The notes under the pieces: generated by a model
What the model was told of the DNA's origin: nothing
What the model saw: only the letters and a program-made list of their open reading frames with translations
The model's database searches: none
Assembly: GCF_013394595.1 (NCBI RefSeq)
Contig: NZ_CP053348.1
Span: 806,001-870,000, forward strand
Reading direction: 5' to 3'
Length of the DNA stretch: 64,000 nucleotides
Source: Winogradskyella forsetii
GTDB taxonomy: Bacteria; Bacteroidota; Bacteroidia; Flavobacteriales; Flavobacteriaceae
In this document: in pieces, positions 19,450 to 28,670 of the stretch
Layout of the letters: every line of letters starts with the position of its first letter
Numbering within the stretch: the stretch's first letter is position 1
Program-made: the position numbers and the translations under genes

Positions 19450-19761
19450 ATGACAAAGCTAAAAATAAAATCAGGAGATACTGTACAAGTGATTGCTGGA
19501 GACCATAAAGGTTCAGAAGGTAAGGTGCTTAAAGTATTAATGGATAAGAATAAAGCCATAGTAGAAGGCGTGAACATGGTTAAGAAACATACTAAGCCAA
19601 GTGCACAAAGTCCTCAAGGTGGCATCGTAGAGAAAGAAGCATCAATTCATATATCTAACTTATCATTGTTAACTTCAAAAGGAGAAGCAACAAGAGTTGG
19701 TTATAGAATGGATGGAGAAAGTAAAGTGAGATTTTCTAAAAAATCTAATGAAGTAATTTAA
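19450..19761 (+). CDS. rplX: 50S ribosomal protein uL24
   Basis: 103 residues from ATG 19450 ([13 protein letters not shown]). A TTG at 19438, next to the rplN stop, would add four non-conserved residues and is less likely. The KOW motif is [19 protein letters not shown]. Early assembly factor of the 50S subunit. Confidence 0.97.
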   Translation: MTKLKIKSGDTVQVIAGDHKGSEGKVLKVLMDKNKAIVEGVNMVKKHTKPSAQSPQGGIVEKEASIHISNLSLLTSKGEATRVGYRMDGESKVRFSKKSNEVI

Positions 19762-19763
19762 TT

Positions 19764-20315
19764 ATGGCTTACGTTGCAAGATTAAAAAAAGAGTATCAGG
19801 ACAAAGTTGTACCGGCTCTTACGGAAGAATTTGGTTACAAAAATGTAATGCAAGTACCTAAACTTAAAAAGATAGTTTTATCTAAAGGTGTTGGTGCTGC
19901 TGTTGCGGACAAAAAATTAATTGATCACGCAGTAGATGAGCTTACAAAGATAACTGGACAGAAAGCTATACACACCATGTCTAAGAAGGATGTTGCTTCA
20001 TTTAAGTTGCGTAAAGGGATGCCAATTGGTGCCAAAGTAACTTTAAGAGGAGAGCAAATGTATGAGTTCTTAGATCGTTTGGTAACTTCAGCTTTACCAC
20101 GAGTTAGAGATTTTAACGGTATCAAAGCTACTGGTTTTGATGGACGTGGAAACTATAACTTAGGTGTTGTAGAACAAATCATTTTCCCGGAAATTAACAT
20201 TGACAAGATCAATAAGATTTCTGGTATGGATATCACTTTTGTGACTTCTGCTGAAACCGATAAGGAAGCGAAGTCTTTATTAACAGAATTAGGATTACCA
20301 TTTAAAAAGAATTAA
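19764..20315 (+). CDS. rplE: 50S ribosomal protein uL5
   Basis: 183 residues. Conserved [35 protein letters not shown] and [20 protein letters not shown]. Binds 5S rRNA in the central protuberance. Two bases separate it from both neighbours. Confidence 0.99.
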   Translation: MAYVARLKKEYQDKVVPALTEEFGYKNVMQVPKLKKIVLSKGVGAAVADKKLIDHAVDELTKITGQKAIHTMSKKDVASFKLRKGMPIGAKVTLRGEQMYEFLDRLVTSALPRVRDFNGIKATGFDGRGNYNLGVVEQIIFPEINIDKINKISGMDITFVTSAETDKEAKSLLTELGLPFKKN

Positions 20316-20317
20316 TT

Positions 20318-20587
20318 ATGGCTAAAGAATCAATGAAAGCCCGTGAGGTAAAGCGTGCAAAAACGGTTGCTAAATATGCTGAAAAAAGGAAAGCTTTAAA
20401 AGAAGCTGGAGATTATGAGGCATTACAGAAGTTACCAAAGAATGCTTCACCAATACGTCAGCATAACCGTTGTAAACTTACTGGAAGGCCTAAAGGTTAT
20501 ATGAGACAATTTGGAATTTCTCGTGTAATGTTTAGACAAATGGCTAACCAAGGGTTAATACCTGGTGTTAAGAAAGCAAGCTGGTAA
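20318..20587 (+). CDS. rpsN: 30S ribosomal protein uS14, zinc-free type
   Basis: 89 residues. The longer form that lacks the CxxC zinc sites; the only Cys is in [16 protein letters not shown]. The end [18 protein letters not shown] is typical. Together with the zinc-free bL36 in this cluster it suggests a ribosome less dependent on zinc. It precedes a 107-base gap with a hairpin. Confidence 0.98.
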   Translation: MAKESMKAREVKRAKTVAKYAEKRKALKEAGDYEALQKLPKNASPIRQHNRCKLTGRPKGYMRQFGISRVMFRQMANQGLIPGVKKASW

Positions 20588-20591
20588 AAAC

Positions 20592-20628
20592 TTGATGTGA
20601 ATAATGTGGCTTATCACATTATCATCAA
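20592..20628 (+). promoter_or_regulatory. Hairpin between rpsN and rpsH
   Basis: TTGATG (20592-20597) pairs with CATCAA (20623-20628), and after a TGA bulge ATAATGTG (20601-20608) pairs with CACATTAT (20615-20622). Loop GCTTAT. No T-run follows, so not an intrinsic terminator; a structured spacer inside the spc block upstream of rpsH. In E. coli S8 regulates the spc operon at a different place (rplE), so a link is only a guess. Confidence 0.5.
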
Positions 20629-20694
20629 AAGAGATTATAAATTGGTTTCAGGTTTGGCAATAGTGCCGAAAACCGCTACCGCAAATTAATAACT

Positions 20695-21093
20695 ATGTAT
20701 ACAGATCCAATAGCGGATTATTTAACGCGAGTTAGAAACGCAGTTAAGGCCAATCACAGAGTGGTTGAGATCCCTGCATCTAACTTAAAAAAAGAAATAA
20801 CTAAAATATTGTTCGATCAGGGCTTTATTTTAAGTTACAAGTTTGATGACTCTTCAGTTCAAGGTACGATTAAAATCGCTTTGAAATACAACAAGGACAC
20901 CAAAGAGTCTGTCATCAAAAAAATTCAAAGAATCAGTAAACCAGGTTTACGTAAGTATGCTGGCTCTAACGAAATGCCTAGAATCCTTAACGGTTTAGGT
21001 ATTGCAATTGTTTCTACGTCTCACGGAGTGATGACAGGAAAACAAGCGCAAAGAGAAAACGTTGGTGGCGAAGTATTATGTTACGTTTACTAA
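20695..21093 (+). CDS. rpsH: 30S ribosomal protein uS8
   Basis: 132 residues. Starts YTDPIADYLTRVRNAVKANH; C-terminal block ILNGLGIAIVSTSHGVMTG with the conserved end GGEVLCYVY. Binds the central domain of 16S rRNA. 12 bases before rplF. Confidence 0.99.
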   Translation: MYTDPIADYLTRVRNAVKANHRVVEIPASNLKKEITKILFDQGFILSYKFDDSSVQGTIKIALKYNKDTKESVIKKIQRISKPGLRKYAGSNEMPRILNGLGIAIVSTSHGVMTGKQAQRENVGGEVLCYVY

Positions 21094-21105
21094 AAACAGG
21101 AAATT

Positions 21106-21648
21106 ATGTCAAGAATAGGTAAAAACCCAATAACAATTCCTGAAGGTGTAACAGTTGAGATTAAAGACAACATGATTACTGCTAAAGGTAAGCTTGGTGA
21201 ATTAACTCAAGAGTATTCAGAAATTAAAATTAAATCAGAAGACGGTACTATTACATTAGAACGTGATTCTGATAAGAAAGATTTAAGAGCAAAACATGGT
21301 CTGTACAGATCATTGATATATAACATGATTGAAGGTGTTTCTAAAGGCTGGACCAAACAACTTGAGTTAGTTGGTGTAGGTTATAGAGCATCTAATCAAG
21401 GACAAAAATTGGATTTGGCTGTAGGATTTTCTCATAACATCGTTTTGGATATTGCTCCAGAAGTAAAGGTGGAGACAATTTCAGAAAAAGGTAAAAACCC
21501 AATAGTGAAATTAACGTCTTTTGACAAACAATTGGTTGGACAAGTAGCTGCAAAGATTCGTGGTTTTAGAAGACCAGAACCTTACAAAGGAAAAGGAATC
21601 AAGTTTGTTGGTGAAGAAATTAGAAGAAAAGCAGGTAAATCAGCTTAA
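21106..21648 (+). CDS. rplF: 50S ribosomal protein uL6
   Basis: 180 residues. SRIGKNPITIPEGVTVEIK at the N-terminus and the C-terminal PEPYKGKGIKFVGEEIRRKA define it. Near the GTPase-associated centre. 10 bases before rplR. Confidence 0.99.
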   Translation: MSRIGKNPITIPEGVTVEIKDNMITAKGKLGELTQEYSEIKIKSEDGTITLERDSDKKDLRAKHGLYRSLIYNMIEGVSKGWTKQLELVGVGYRASNQGQKLDLAVGFSHNIVLDIAPEVKVETISEKGKNPIVKLTSFDKQLVGQVAAKIRGFRRPEPYKGKGIKFVGEEIRRKAGKSA

Positions 21649-21658
21649 TAATTAAGTT

Positions 21659-22015
21659 ATGGCATTGACAAAGAACGAAAGAAGAACAAGAATAAAAAAC
21701 AGAATCCGCAAGGTAGTATCTGGTACTGAAACAAAACCAAGATTAGCTGTTTTTAGAAGTAATAAAGAAATTTATGCTCAACTCGTAGATGATGTAACTG
21801 GTAAAACTTTAGCTGCTGCATCCTCAAGAGATAAAGACATTGCAAAGTCTAAAGGAAACAAAACAGAAGTTGCCGCTTTAGTTGGTAAGTCTGTTGCAGA
21901 AAAAGCTATGAAGGCTGGTGTTGAAACTATTTCTTTTGATAGAGGTGGTTACTTATATCATGGAAGAGTAAAATCATTAGCAGAAGGTGCTAGAGAAGCA
22001 GGACTTAAATTTTAA
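21659..22015 (+). CDS. rplR: 50S ribosomal protein uL18
   Basis: 118 residues. [18 protein letters not shown] and the C-terminal [20 protein letters not shown] are diagnostic. Binds 5S rRNA. Six bases before rpsE. Confidence 0.98.
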   Translation: MALTKNERRTRIKNRIRKVVSGTETKPRLAVFRSNKEIYAQLVDDVTGKTLAAASSRDKDIAKSKGNKTEVAALVGKSVAEKAMKAGVETISFDRGGYLYHGRVKSLAEGAREAGLKF

Positions 22016-22021
22016 GACATT

Positions 22022-22546
22022 ATGTATCAAAAATATAAAAACGCAGAGCTTGTTAAACCAGGCGGATTAGAATTAAAAGATCGCTTAGTTGGCGTTCAGC
22101 GTGTAACTAAAGTAACAAAAGGTGGTAGAGCATTTGGTTTTTCTGCAATTGTTGTTGTAGGTGACGAAACAAATGTCGTAGGACAAGGTTTAGGGAAATC
22201 TAAAGATGTTGCTACTGCAATTGCAAAAGCCGTTGAAGATGCTAAGAAAAACTTAGTAAGAATTCCTATTCTTAAAGGAACCATACCACACGAGCAAAAA
22301 GGTAAGTATGGTGGAGCAAGAGTTAACATCATTCCAGCTGCACCTGGTACAGGAGTTATTGCAGGTGGTGCGGTAAGAATTGTTCTTGAAGCAGTAGGTG
22401 TACACGATGTATTATCTAAGTCTCAAGGATCTTCAAACCCTCATAATGTGGTAAAAGCGACTTTTGATGCTTTATTACAATTAAGAGATGCTAAGTCTGT
22501 AGCTAAAGAACGTGGAATTTCACTTGAAAAAGTGTTTAACGGATAA
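22022..22546 (+). CDS. rpsE: 30S ribosomal protein uS5
   Basis: 174 residues. The double-stranded-RNA-binding-like N-terminal half has [20 protein letters not shown]; the C-terminal half has [20 protein letters not shown] and [19 protein letters not shown]. Helps accuracy at the decoding site. 11 bases before rpmD. Confidence 0.99.
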   Translation: MYQKYKNAELVKPGGLELKDRLVGVQRVTKVTKGGRAFGFSAIVVVGDETNVVGQGLGKSKDVATAIAKAVEDAKKNLVRIPILKGTIPHEQKGKYGGARVNIIPAAPGTGVIAGGAVRIVLEAVGVHDVLSKSQGSSNPHNVVKATFDALLQLRDAKSVAKERGISLEKVFNG

Positions 22547-22557
22547 TCAAGGACAAG

Positions 22558-22740
22558 ATGGCAAAGAAGATTAAAGTAACTAAAGTAAAAAGTGCAATCA
22601 ATCGTACTAAAAGACAAAAGCTAACATTGGAAGCTTTAGGTCTTAATAAGATTGGTCAAGTAAAAGAGCACGAAGCTACATCAAGTATTCTTGGTATGGT
22701 TAAGAAAGTTGAACATTTAGTTTCTGTAGAAGAAGCTTAA
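22558..22740 (+). CDS. rpmD: 50S ribosomal protein uL30
   Basis: 60 residues. IKVTKVKSAINRTKRQKLTL and EALGLNKIGQVKEHEATSS are characteristic of this small protein. 15 bases before rplO. Confidence 0.97.
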   Translation: MAKKIKVTKVKSAINRTKRQKLTLEALGLNKIGQVKEHEATSSILGMVKKVEHLVSVEEA

Positions 22741-22755
22741 AAATATAACTTAAAA

Positions 22756-23208
22756 ATGGATTTAAGTAATTTAAAACCTGCAAAAGGTTCAGTAAAAAGT
22801 CAAGGAAAACGTATTGGACGTGGACAAGGATCTGGTAAAGGTGGTACGGCAACACGTGGTAACAAAGGTGCTAAGTCGCGTTCTGGTTATTCTAAGAAAT
22901 TAGGATTTGAAGGTGGTCAAATGCCTTTACAAAGACGTGTTCCTAAATTTGGATTTACTAATATTAATAGAGTAGAATATCAAGGTATAAACCTAGATAC
23001 TTTACAACAGTTAGTAGATGAAAAGAAAATTAAAGATAGTGTTGATTTTGAATCTTTAGTATCTATGGGATTAGCTGGTAAAAATGAGCTAGTAAAAATC
23101 TTGGGTAGAGGAGAGTTAAAAACAAAATTAACAGTAACTGCTCATAAATTTACTGCTACGGCAAAAGCTGCTATTGAAGCTGCTGGTGGTGAAGCTGTAA
23201 CTTTATAA
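22756..23208 (+). CDS. rplO: 50S ribosomal protein uL15
   Basis: 150 residues. The Gly/Lys-rich N-terminus (GKRIGRGQGSGKGGTATRG, SRSGYSKKLGFEGGQMPL) inserts into 23S rRNA; the C-terminal globular part ends FTATAKAAIEAAGGEAV. Ten bases before secY, as in most bacteria. Confidence 0.98.
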   Translation: MDLSNLKPAKGSVKSQGKRIGRGQGSGKGGTATRGNKGAKSRSGYSKKLGFEGGQMPLQRRVPKFGFTNINRVEYQGINLDTLQQLVDEKKIKDSVDFESLVSMGLAGKNELVKILGRGELKTKLTVTAHKFTATAKAAIEAAGGEAVTL

Positions 23209-23217
23209 GATTATAGG

Positions 23218-24582
23218 ATGAAAATAATAGAAACATTAAAAAACGTTTGGAAAATCACAGAACTTAAGGATAGAATTATGCTAACCTTAGGTTTACTTTT
23301 GGTTTATCGTTTTGGTGCTCAGGTTGTACTACCTGGTATCAATATTGATGCTTTAGGTGGTTTACAGGCTGGTATGGATGGTGGAATCTTAGGATTACTA
23401 AACGCTTTTACAGGTGGTGCATTTGCTAATGCCTCTGTGTTTGCTTTAGGTATTATGCCTTATATTTCGGCTTCCATTGTAGTTCAGTTAATGGGTATTG
23501 CGATTCCTTATTTACAGAAACTTCAGAAAGAAGGTGCTAGTGGGCAAAAGAAAATTACCCAAATTACACGTTGGTTAACTATTGGTATTTGTTTAGTACA
23601 GGCGCCTGGTTATTTAGCGAGTATTCCTGCATTATCTGGAGCAAGTTCTATGAGCGTTTTATTAGTGCCTGGTTTTAGTGAAAATATTTTTTACTTCTCA
23701 TCGGTAATTATTCTAGTAACTGGTTGTGTATTCGCCATGTGGTTAGGAGAAAAAATTACTGATAAAGGGATTGGTAATGGTATTTCATTATTAATTATGG
23801 TGGGTATCATTGCTACATTACCTCAATCGTTTGTTCAGAATATGTATTCTAGACTTGAAGGCGGTAATGGTGGATTTATGATGATATTAATAGAATTGGT
23901 TATCTGGTTCTTAATCATATTAGCATCAGTATTCTTGGTTATGGCAGTAAGAAAGGTTGCTGTACAATATGCAAGAAGAACCGCTTCTGGCGGTTACGAA
24001 AAGAATGCATTTGGATCACGTCAGTTTTTACCATTAAAGCTTAATGCTTCTGGTGTAATGCCAATTATCTTTGCACAAGCGATTATGTTTGTTCCGGGTT
24101 TAATTGGAGAATCCTCTTGGTTAAAAGACACGAGTGCAGGAATTTGGATGCAGTCTAACTTCTCAGATATGTTTGGATTTTGGTATAATCTAGTCTTTGC
24201 TTTATTAATTATAATATTCACGTATTTCTATACGGCAATTACAGTACCGACTAACAAAATGGCAGATGATCTTAAACGTAGTGGTGGATTTATTCCGGGT
24301 ATACGTCCTGGTTCTGAAACCTCTGAGTATTTAGACAAAATAATGTCCCAAATCACCTTACCAGGTTCTATATTCTTAGCATTGGTAGCTATTTTTCCAG
24401 CGTTTGTTATGAAATTAATGAACGTACAACCAGGTTGGGCATTGTTCTTTGGTGGTACATCACTTTTAATTATGGTTGGTGTAGCGATTGATACCATGCA
24501 ACAGATTAATTCTTATTTATTGAATAAGCATTATGATGGATTGATGAAGACAGGTAAGAACAGAAAAGCGGTTGCGCAATAA
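23218..24582 (+). CDS. secY: Protein translocase channel subunit SecY
   Basis: 454 residues with ten hydrophobic segments. The plug region follows VLPGIN; conserved blocks are NAFTGGAFANASVFALGIMP, ITDKGIGNGISLLIMVGI and DDLKRSGGFIPGIRPG in the cytosolic C5 loop. Forms the inner-membrane SecYEG channel. The next gene is infA; map and adk, often found here in other phyla, are absent. Confidence 0.99.
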   Translation: MKIIETLKNVWKITELKDRIMLTLGLLLVYRFGAQVVLPGINIDALGGLQAGMDGGILGLLNAFTGGAFANASVFALGIMPYISASIVVQLMGIAIPYLQKLQKEGASGQKKITQITRWLTIGICLVQAPGYLASIPALSGASSMSVLLVPGFSENIFYFSSVIILVTGCVFAMWLGEKITDKGIGNGISLLIMVGIIATLPQSFVQNMYSRLEGGNGGFMMILIELVIWFLIILASVFLVMAVRKVAVQYARRTASGGYEKNAFGSRQFLPLKLNASGVMPIIFAQAIMFVPGLIGESSWLKDTSAGIWMQSNFSDMFGFWYNLVFALLIIIFTYFYTAITVPTNKMADDLKRSGGFIPGIRPGSETSEYLDKIMSQITLPGSIFLALVAIFPAFVMKLMNVQPGWALFFGGTSLLIMVGVAIDTMQQINSYLLNKHYDGLMKTGKNRKAVAQ

Positions 24583-24660
24583 GAGAAAACATTAGAATGT
24601 CAGGCTTTAAAAATCAGGCAAGGTATTTGCAATTTAAAGACTGAATACTAAACATATATT

Positions 24661-24876
24661 ATGGCAAAACAAGCAGCAATAGAACAAGACGGAACAATTA
24701 TAGAAGCATTATCAAATGCTATGTTTCGTGTTGAATTAGAAAATGGTCACATAGTGACCGCACATATCTCTGGTAAAATGCGTATGCATTACATTAAGTT
24801 ATTACCTGGAGATAAAGTAAAATTAGAAATGAGTCCTTACGATTTAACGAAGGCTCGTATAACATATAGATACTAA
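24661..24876 (+). CDS. infA: Translation initiation factor IF-1
   Basis: 71 residues, an OB-fold protein that occludes the A site during initiation. [19 protein letters not shown] and [20 protein letters not shown] are typical, ending ARITYRY. The 78-base gap from secY shows nothing distinctive. Confidence 0.98.
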   Translation: MAKQAAIEQDGTIIEALSNAMFRVELENGHIVTAHISGKMRMHYIKLLPGDKVKLEMSPYDLTKARITYRY

Positions 24877-24891
24877 AAATTTTAGATTTTA

Positions 24892-24931
24892 GATTTACGA
24901 TTTCAGAATTAAAATTCTAGAATCGTAAATC
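24892..24931. repeat. AT-rich inverted repeat in the infA-rpmJ gap (GATTTACGATT family)
   Basis: Arms 24892-24910 and 24913-24931 are inverted with 17 of 19 positions paired, core GATTTACGATT. A second copy of the family lies between rpoA and rplQ (27866-27906). Degenerate single arms follow (AATCGTAAATCG). Confidence 0.65.
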
Positions 24932-24952
24932 GTAAATTGTAAATCGCAAATT

Positions 24953-25069
24953 ATGAAAGTAAGAGCATCAGTAAAGAAAAGAAGCGCAGACTGTAAATTA
25001 GTGCGCAGAAAAGGTAGACTTTACGTCATTAACAAAAAGAATCCTAGATTCAAACAAAGACAAGGGTAA
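24953..25069 (+). CDS. rpmJ: 50S ribosomal protein bL36, zinc-free type
   Basis: 38 residues, read directly: starts [17 protein letters not shown] and ends [11 protein letters not shown]. Only one of the four usual zinc ligands (Cys14) remains, and the histidine before KQRQG is replaced by Phe, so this is the zinc-independent form. Three bases before rpsM. Confidence 0.97.
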   Translation: MKVRASVKKRSADCKLVRRKGRLYVINKKNPRFKQRQG

Positions 25070-25072
25070 ATT

Positions 25073-25447
25073 ATGGCAAGAATTGCAGGTGTAGACATAC
25101 CAAAACAAAAAAGAGGAGTGATCTCTTTAACTTATATCTACGGTGTAGGTAGAAGTAGAGCGAAAGAAATTTTAGCTGAAGCTAAAGTTGACGAAAGCAC
25201 TAAAGTACAAGATTGGACTGACGACGAAATCGGAGCGATTCGTGAGGTTGTGGGATCATTTAAAATCGAAGGTGAATTACGTTCGGAAATCCAAATGAAC
25301 ATTAAGCGATTAATGGATATTGGATGTTACAGAGGTATTCGTCATAGATCTGGTCTTCCATTAAGAGGACAACGTACTAAGAACAACTCTCGTACAAGAA
25401 AAGGTAGAAGAAAAACGGTTGCTAACAAGAAGAAAGTAACTAAATAA
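25073..25447 (+). CDS. rpsM: 30S ribosomal protein uS13
   Basis: 124 residues. Starts [20 protein letters not shown]; helix-two-turn-helix [15 protein letters not shown]-terminal [20 protein letters not shown] then a basic tail. Head protein contacting the 50S subunit. A 101-base spacer precedes rpsK. Confidence 0.99.
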   Translation: MARIAGVDIPKQKRGVISLTYIYGVGRSRAKEILAEAKVDESTKVQDWTDDEIGAIREVVGSFKIEGELRSEIQMNIKRLMDIGCYRGIRHRSGLPLRGQRTKNNSRTRKGRRKTVANKKKVTK

Positions 25448-25548
25448 TAAATAGTCTTTAGTCTTTAGACGTTGGAAAGAATCTGTTTGAAATTTAACGG
25501 TTTAGGATTCTAGCGACTTTAAACTAATACTAAAAACTAAAAGTAAAC

Positions 25549-25932
25549 ATGGCAAAGGCAAGTACTAAAAAACGTAAAGTTATAGTTGATGCAATTGGAG
25601 AAGCGCATATCACAGCGTCGTTCAACAACATCATCATTTCTTTAACAAATAAAAAAGGTGACGTTATTTCTTGGTCATCAGCAGGAAAAATGGGTTTTAG
25701 AGGTTCTAAAAAGAACACCCCTTACGCTGCACAATTAGCTGCAGAAGATGCTGCAGGTGTAGCTAAAGAAGCTGGTTTAAAGAAAGTAAAAGCGTACGTG
25801 AAGGGACCTGGAAACGGTAGGGAATCTGCTATCAGATCTATTCACAACGCAGGAATTGAAGTTTCAGAAATTATCGATGTAACTCCAATGCCACATAACG
25901 GTTGTCGTCCTCCTAAAAGACGTAGAGTATAA
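25549..25932 (+). CDS. rpsK: 30S ribosomal protein uS11
   Basis: 127 residues. [20 protein letters not shown] near the N-terminus and the end [18 protein letters not shown] are diagnostic. Platform protein next to the mRNA exit. A 226-base gap with a strong hairpin separates it from rpsD. Confidence 0.99.
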   Translation: MAKASTKKRKVIVDAIGEAHITASFNNIIISLTNKKGDVISWSSAGKMGFRGSKKNTPYAAQLAAEDAAGVAKEAGLKKVKAYVKGPGNGRESAIRSIHNAGIEVSEIIDVTPMPHNGCRPPKRRRV

Positions 25933-26003
25933 AAATTTAAGATTTTGGATTTTTGATTTCAGATTTATTTAAATCTTGTATAGAAAATTTAAAATTATTA
26001 CTT

Positions 26004-26044
26004 AAAATTAATATCACTTGAAACTCAAGTGATATTAATTTTTT
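26004..26044 (+). terminator. Strong intrinsic-terminator-like hairpin between rpsK and rpsD
   Basis: Arms 26004-26021 and 26025-26042 form a perfect 18-bp stem with a three-base loop AAC, core ATATCACTTGA. The right arm merges into a run of T (TTTTTT up to 26044). This fits an intrinsic terminator inside the alpha block, although the stem is AT-rich. Confidence 0.65.
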
Positions 26045-26047
26045 GTG

Positions 26048-26055
26048 TAAATTTG
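26048..26055 (+). promoter_or_regulatory. Candidate -7 element for the rpsD-rpoA-rplQ unit
   Basis: TAAATTTG is an exact Bacteroidota -7 match, four bases after the terminator-like hairpin and about 100 bases before rpsD. No good TTG is seen 17-21 bases upstream, because the hairpin occupies that position. Confidence 0.45.
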
Positions 26056-26158
26056 CAGACTGAAAAAAATATTAACAAGTATCAACCGAGAGGCTAACGG
26101 TTGTAGAAGGATAAGATTAAGACCTTAATTCTATAATCACTCTCAAAACAAATTTAAA

Positions 26159-26764
26159 ATGGCAAGATATACTGGTCCTAAAACTAAAATCGCCCGTAAA
26201 TTCGGACAAGCGATCTTCGGAGACGATAAAGCCTTCGAAAAAAGAAACTATCCTCCAGGACAGCACGGAAATAACCGTCGTCGTGGTAAAAAATCTGAAT
26301 ATGCTATCCAGTTAATGGAGAAGCAAAAAGCGAAATATACATATGGTATATTAGAAAAGCAATTCAGAAACATGTTCAAAAAAGCAACGGCCTCTAAAGG
26401 AATTACAGGTGAAGTATTACTTCAGTTATGTGAATCTCGTTTAGATAATGTCGTTTACAGAATGGGTATTTCCCCTTCAAGAAGCGGCGCAAGACAATTA
26501 GTATCTCACAGACACATTACGGTGAATGGCGAAAAGGTAAATATTCCTTCTTACCAATTAAAGGCTGGTGATGTTGTAGGTGTTAGAGAAAAATCTAAAT
26601 CTTTAGAAGCGATTCAAAATTCTTTAGCTAATTCTAGCAATGTTTACGAATGGATTACTTGGAATACAGGATCTATGGAAGGAACGTATGTTGCTATTCC
26701 AGAGCGAATTCAGATTCCGGAACAAATCAACGAGCAATTCATCGTTGAACTTTACTCTAAATAA
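26159..26764 (+). CDS. rpsD: 30S ribosomal protein uS4
   Basis: 201 residues. Starts [21 protein letters not shown]4 RNA-binding domain around [20 protein letters not shown] and [20 protein letters not shown]. In E. coli S4 represses the alpha operon; a similar role could explain the long structured leader here, but this is inference. 93 bases before rpoA. Confidence 0.99.
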   Translation: MARYTGPKTKIARKFGQAIFGDDKAFEKRNYPPGQHGNNRRRGKKSEYAIQLMEKQKAKYTYGILEKQFRNMFKKATASKGITGEVLLQLCESRLDNVVYRMGISPSRSGARQLVSHRHITVNGEKVNIPSYQLKAGDVVGVREKSKSLEAIQNSLANSSNVYEWITWNTGSMEGTYVAIPERIQIPEQINEQFIVELYSK

Positions 26765-26857
26765 TAACTAATCACATTGGTATTTGGCCAAAGGATTTAT
26801 TAGTGCTCTTCAAACTTATAAATCGCGCAACTGAATAACAATTAAAACGAAGACAAT

Positions 26858-27850
26858 ATGGCAATATTAAATTTTCAGAAACCAGATAAAGTAATCATGA
26901 TTGATTCTACTGATTTCGAAGGTAAATTCGAATTCAGACCTTTAGAACCAGGATATGGATTAACGGTTGGTAATGCTTTGAGAAGAGTATTATTATCTTC
27001 TTTAGAAGGTTTTGCAATCACTTCAGTTAGAATAGAAGGAGTAGATCATGAGTTTTCTACAATTTCTGGTGTAGTTGAAGATGTTACTGAAATGATTTTG
27101 AACTTAAAGCAAGTTAACTTTAAGCGTCAAATTGATGAAATCGATAACGAAACGGTTACAATTTCTATCTCTGGACAAAATCAAATTACAGCTGGTGATT
27201 TTCAGAAGTTTATTTCTGGTTTCCAAGTATTAAATACAGATTTAGTTATCTGTAACTTAGATCCTAAAGTAAACATCAATATGGAATTGACTATTGAAAA
27301 AGGAAGAGGTTATGTTCCTGCAGAAGAAAACAAAAAAGCATCTGCACCAATTGGAACGATCTTTACAGATTCAATTTTTACACCGATTCAGAATGTAAAG
27401 TATAGTATTGAAAACTTTCGTGTAGAGCAAAAAACGGATTACGAAAAATTAGTTTTCGAAATTTTGACTGACGGATCAATCAATCCTAAAGATGCTTTAA
27501 CTGAAGCCGCTAAAATATTAATTCACCACTTCATGTTATTCTCAGATGAGCGTATCACTCTTGAAGCTGATGAAATTGCACAAACAGAAACTTATGATGA
27601 AGAATCACTTCACATGAGACAACTATTGAAGACTAAATTAGTTGATATGGATCTTTCCGTACGTGCGCTTAATTGTTTGAAAGCTGCAGAAGTAGATACT
27701 TTAGGTGATTTAGTATCATTCAACAAAAATGATTTAATGAAATTCAGAAACTTCGGTAAGAAGTCTTTAACTGAGCTAGAAGAACTAGTGAATGTAAAAG
27801 GGTTAAACTTCGGAATGGATTTAAGTAAATATAAATTAGACAAAGACTAA
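26858..27850 (+). CDS. rpoA: DNA-directed RNA polymerase alpha subunit
   Basis: 330 residues. The N-terminal domain ([40 protein letters not shown]) dimerises and starts polymerase assembly; the C-terminal domain ([36 protein letters not shown]) can contact UP elements and regulators. Standard length. 139 bases before rplQ. Confidence 0.99.
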   Translation: MAILNFQKPDKVIMIDSTDFEGKFEFRPLEPGYGLTVGNALRRVLLSSLEGFAITSVRIEGVDHEFSTISGVVEDVTEMILNLKQVNFKRQIDEIDNETVTISISGQNQITAGDFQKFISGFQVLNTDLVICNLDPKVNINMELTIEKGRGYVPAEENKKASAPIGTIFTDSIFTPIQNVKYSIENFRVEQKTDYEKLVFEILTDGSINPKDALTEAAKILIHHFMLFSDERITLEADEIAQTETYDEESLHMRQLLKTKLVDMDLSVRALNCLKAAEVDTLGDLVSFNKNDLMKFRNFGKKSLTELEELVNVKGLNFGMDLSKYKLDKD

Positions 27851-27865
27851 GGATTTTTGATATAC

Positions 27866-27906
27866 GATTTACGATTGGAGATTCTCAGAATCGCTGATCG
27901 TAAATC
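27866..27906. repeat. AT-rich inverted repeat in the rpoA-rplQ gap (GATTTACGATT family)
   Basis: Arms 27866-27885 and 27887-27906 pair at 17 of 20 positions, with outer core GATTTACGAT, matching the repeat at 24892-24931. A further half copy (AATCGTAAATC) follows at about 27911. Confidence 0.6.
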
Positions 27907-27989
27907 TAAAATCGTAAATCTAAAATTAAATTAATAATCATATTTTGCTCCTCAAAAGAGTTTGGTAGCAAGATGATAATAAAAAAGTC

Positions 27990-28466
27990 ATGAGACACGG
28001 AAAAAAATTTAACCATTTAGGAAGACAAACAGCACACAGAAAAGCAATGTTAGCTAATATGGCTTGTTCATTAATTGAGCACAAACGTATTAACACAACA
28101 GTAGCTAAGGCAAAAGCTTTAAAGCAGTTTGTTGAACCAATGATTACAAAATCTAAAGCAGATACGACGCATAATAGACGTATAGTAATGGCTAAACTTA
28201 GACAAAAGGATGCTGTTGCAGAATTATTTAGAGATGTAGCGCCAAAGATTGGTGATCGTCCAGGTGGATATACACGTATCATCAAATTAGGAAACCGATT
28301 AGGTGATAACGCTGATATGGCTATGATAGAGTTAGTGGATTATAACGAACTTTACTCAGCTGCTAAACCAGAGAAGAAAACACGTAGAAGTAGAAGAGGA
28401 GGAAGTAAAGCAAAAGCTGCTGCACCTGCACCTACCGAAACTAAAGCTTCAAACGAAGAAGAATAG
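27990..28466 (+). CDS. rplQ: 50S ribosomal protein bL17
   Basis: 158 residues. Core [38 protein letters not shown] and [20 protein letters not shown] are conserved. The last 35 residues are a basic then Ala/Glu-rich low-complexity tail, common in Bacteroidota but not in E. coli. Last gene of the supercluster. Confidence 0.98.
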   Translation: MRHGKKFNHLGRQTAHRKAMLANMACSLIEHKRINTTVAKAKALKQFVEPMITKSKADTTHNRRIVMAKLRQKDAVAELFRDVAPKIGDRPGGYTRIIKLGNRLGDNADMAMIELVDYNELYSAAKPEKKTRRSRRGGSKAKAAAPAPTETKASNEEE

Positions 28467-28580
28467 AAATGCTAGAAAAAAAACGAATACAATTTGAAAC
28501 CAGAAGCGGTAAAAATTTGACATCGTTTTTTATATTGTTCAAATCTCGATTATCGAGTGTTAATAAGCATTGATAACTAT

Positions 28581-28615
28581 AAAGGATAAACTGTTTCAGT
28601 TTATCCTTTTTTTTT
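28581..28615 (+). terminator. Intrinsic terminator of the ribosomal supercluster
   Basis: AAAGGATAAACTG (28581-28593), loop TTT, CAGTTTATCCTTT (28597-28609), then an uninterrupted T-run to 28615. A perfect 13-bp stem plus U-tract, 115 bases after rplQ. Confidence 0.92.
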
Positions 28616-28629
28616 GGAATTTTGCGTAG

Positions 28630-28649
28630 CACTGAGCGTAGTCGAAGTG
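28630..28649. repeat. REP-like palindrome (CTGAGCG/GAAG family), copy 1
   Basis: CACTGAGCGTAGTCGAAGTG: imperfect palindrome with ends CACT/AGTG. Shares the core CTGAGCGnAGYnGAAG with 28794-28813 and, in reverse, with argS 58630-58645. Confidence 0.6.
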
Positions 28650-28670
28650 TGAATTAAAGATTGATAATTT

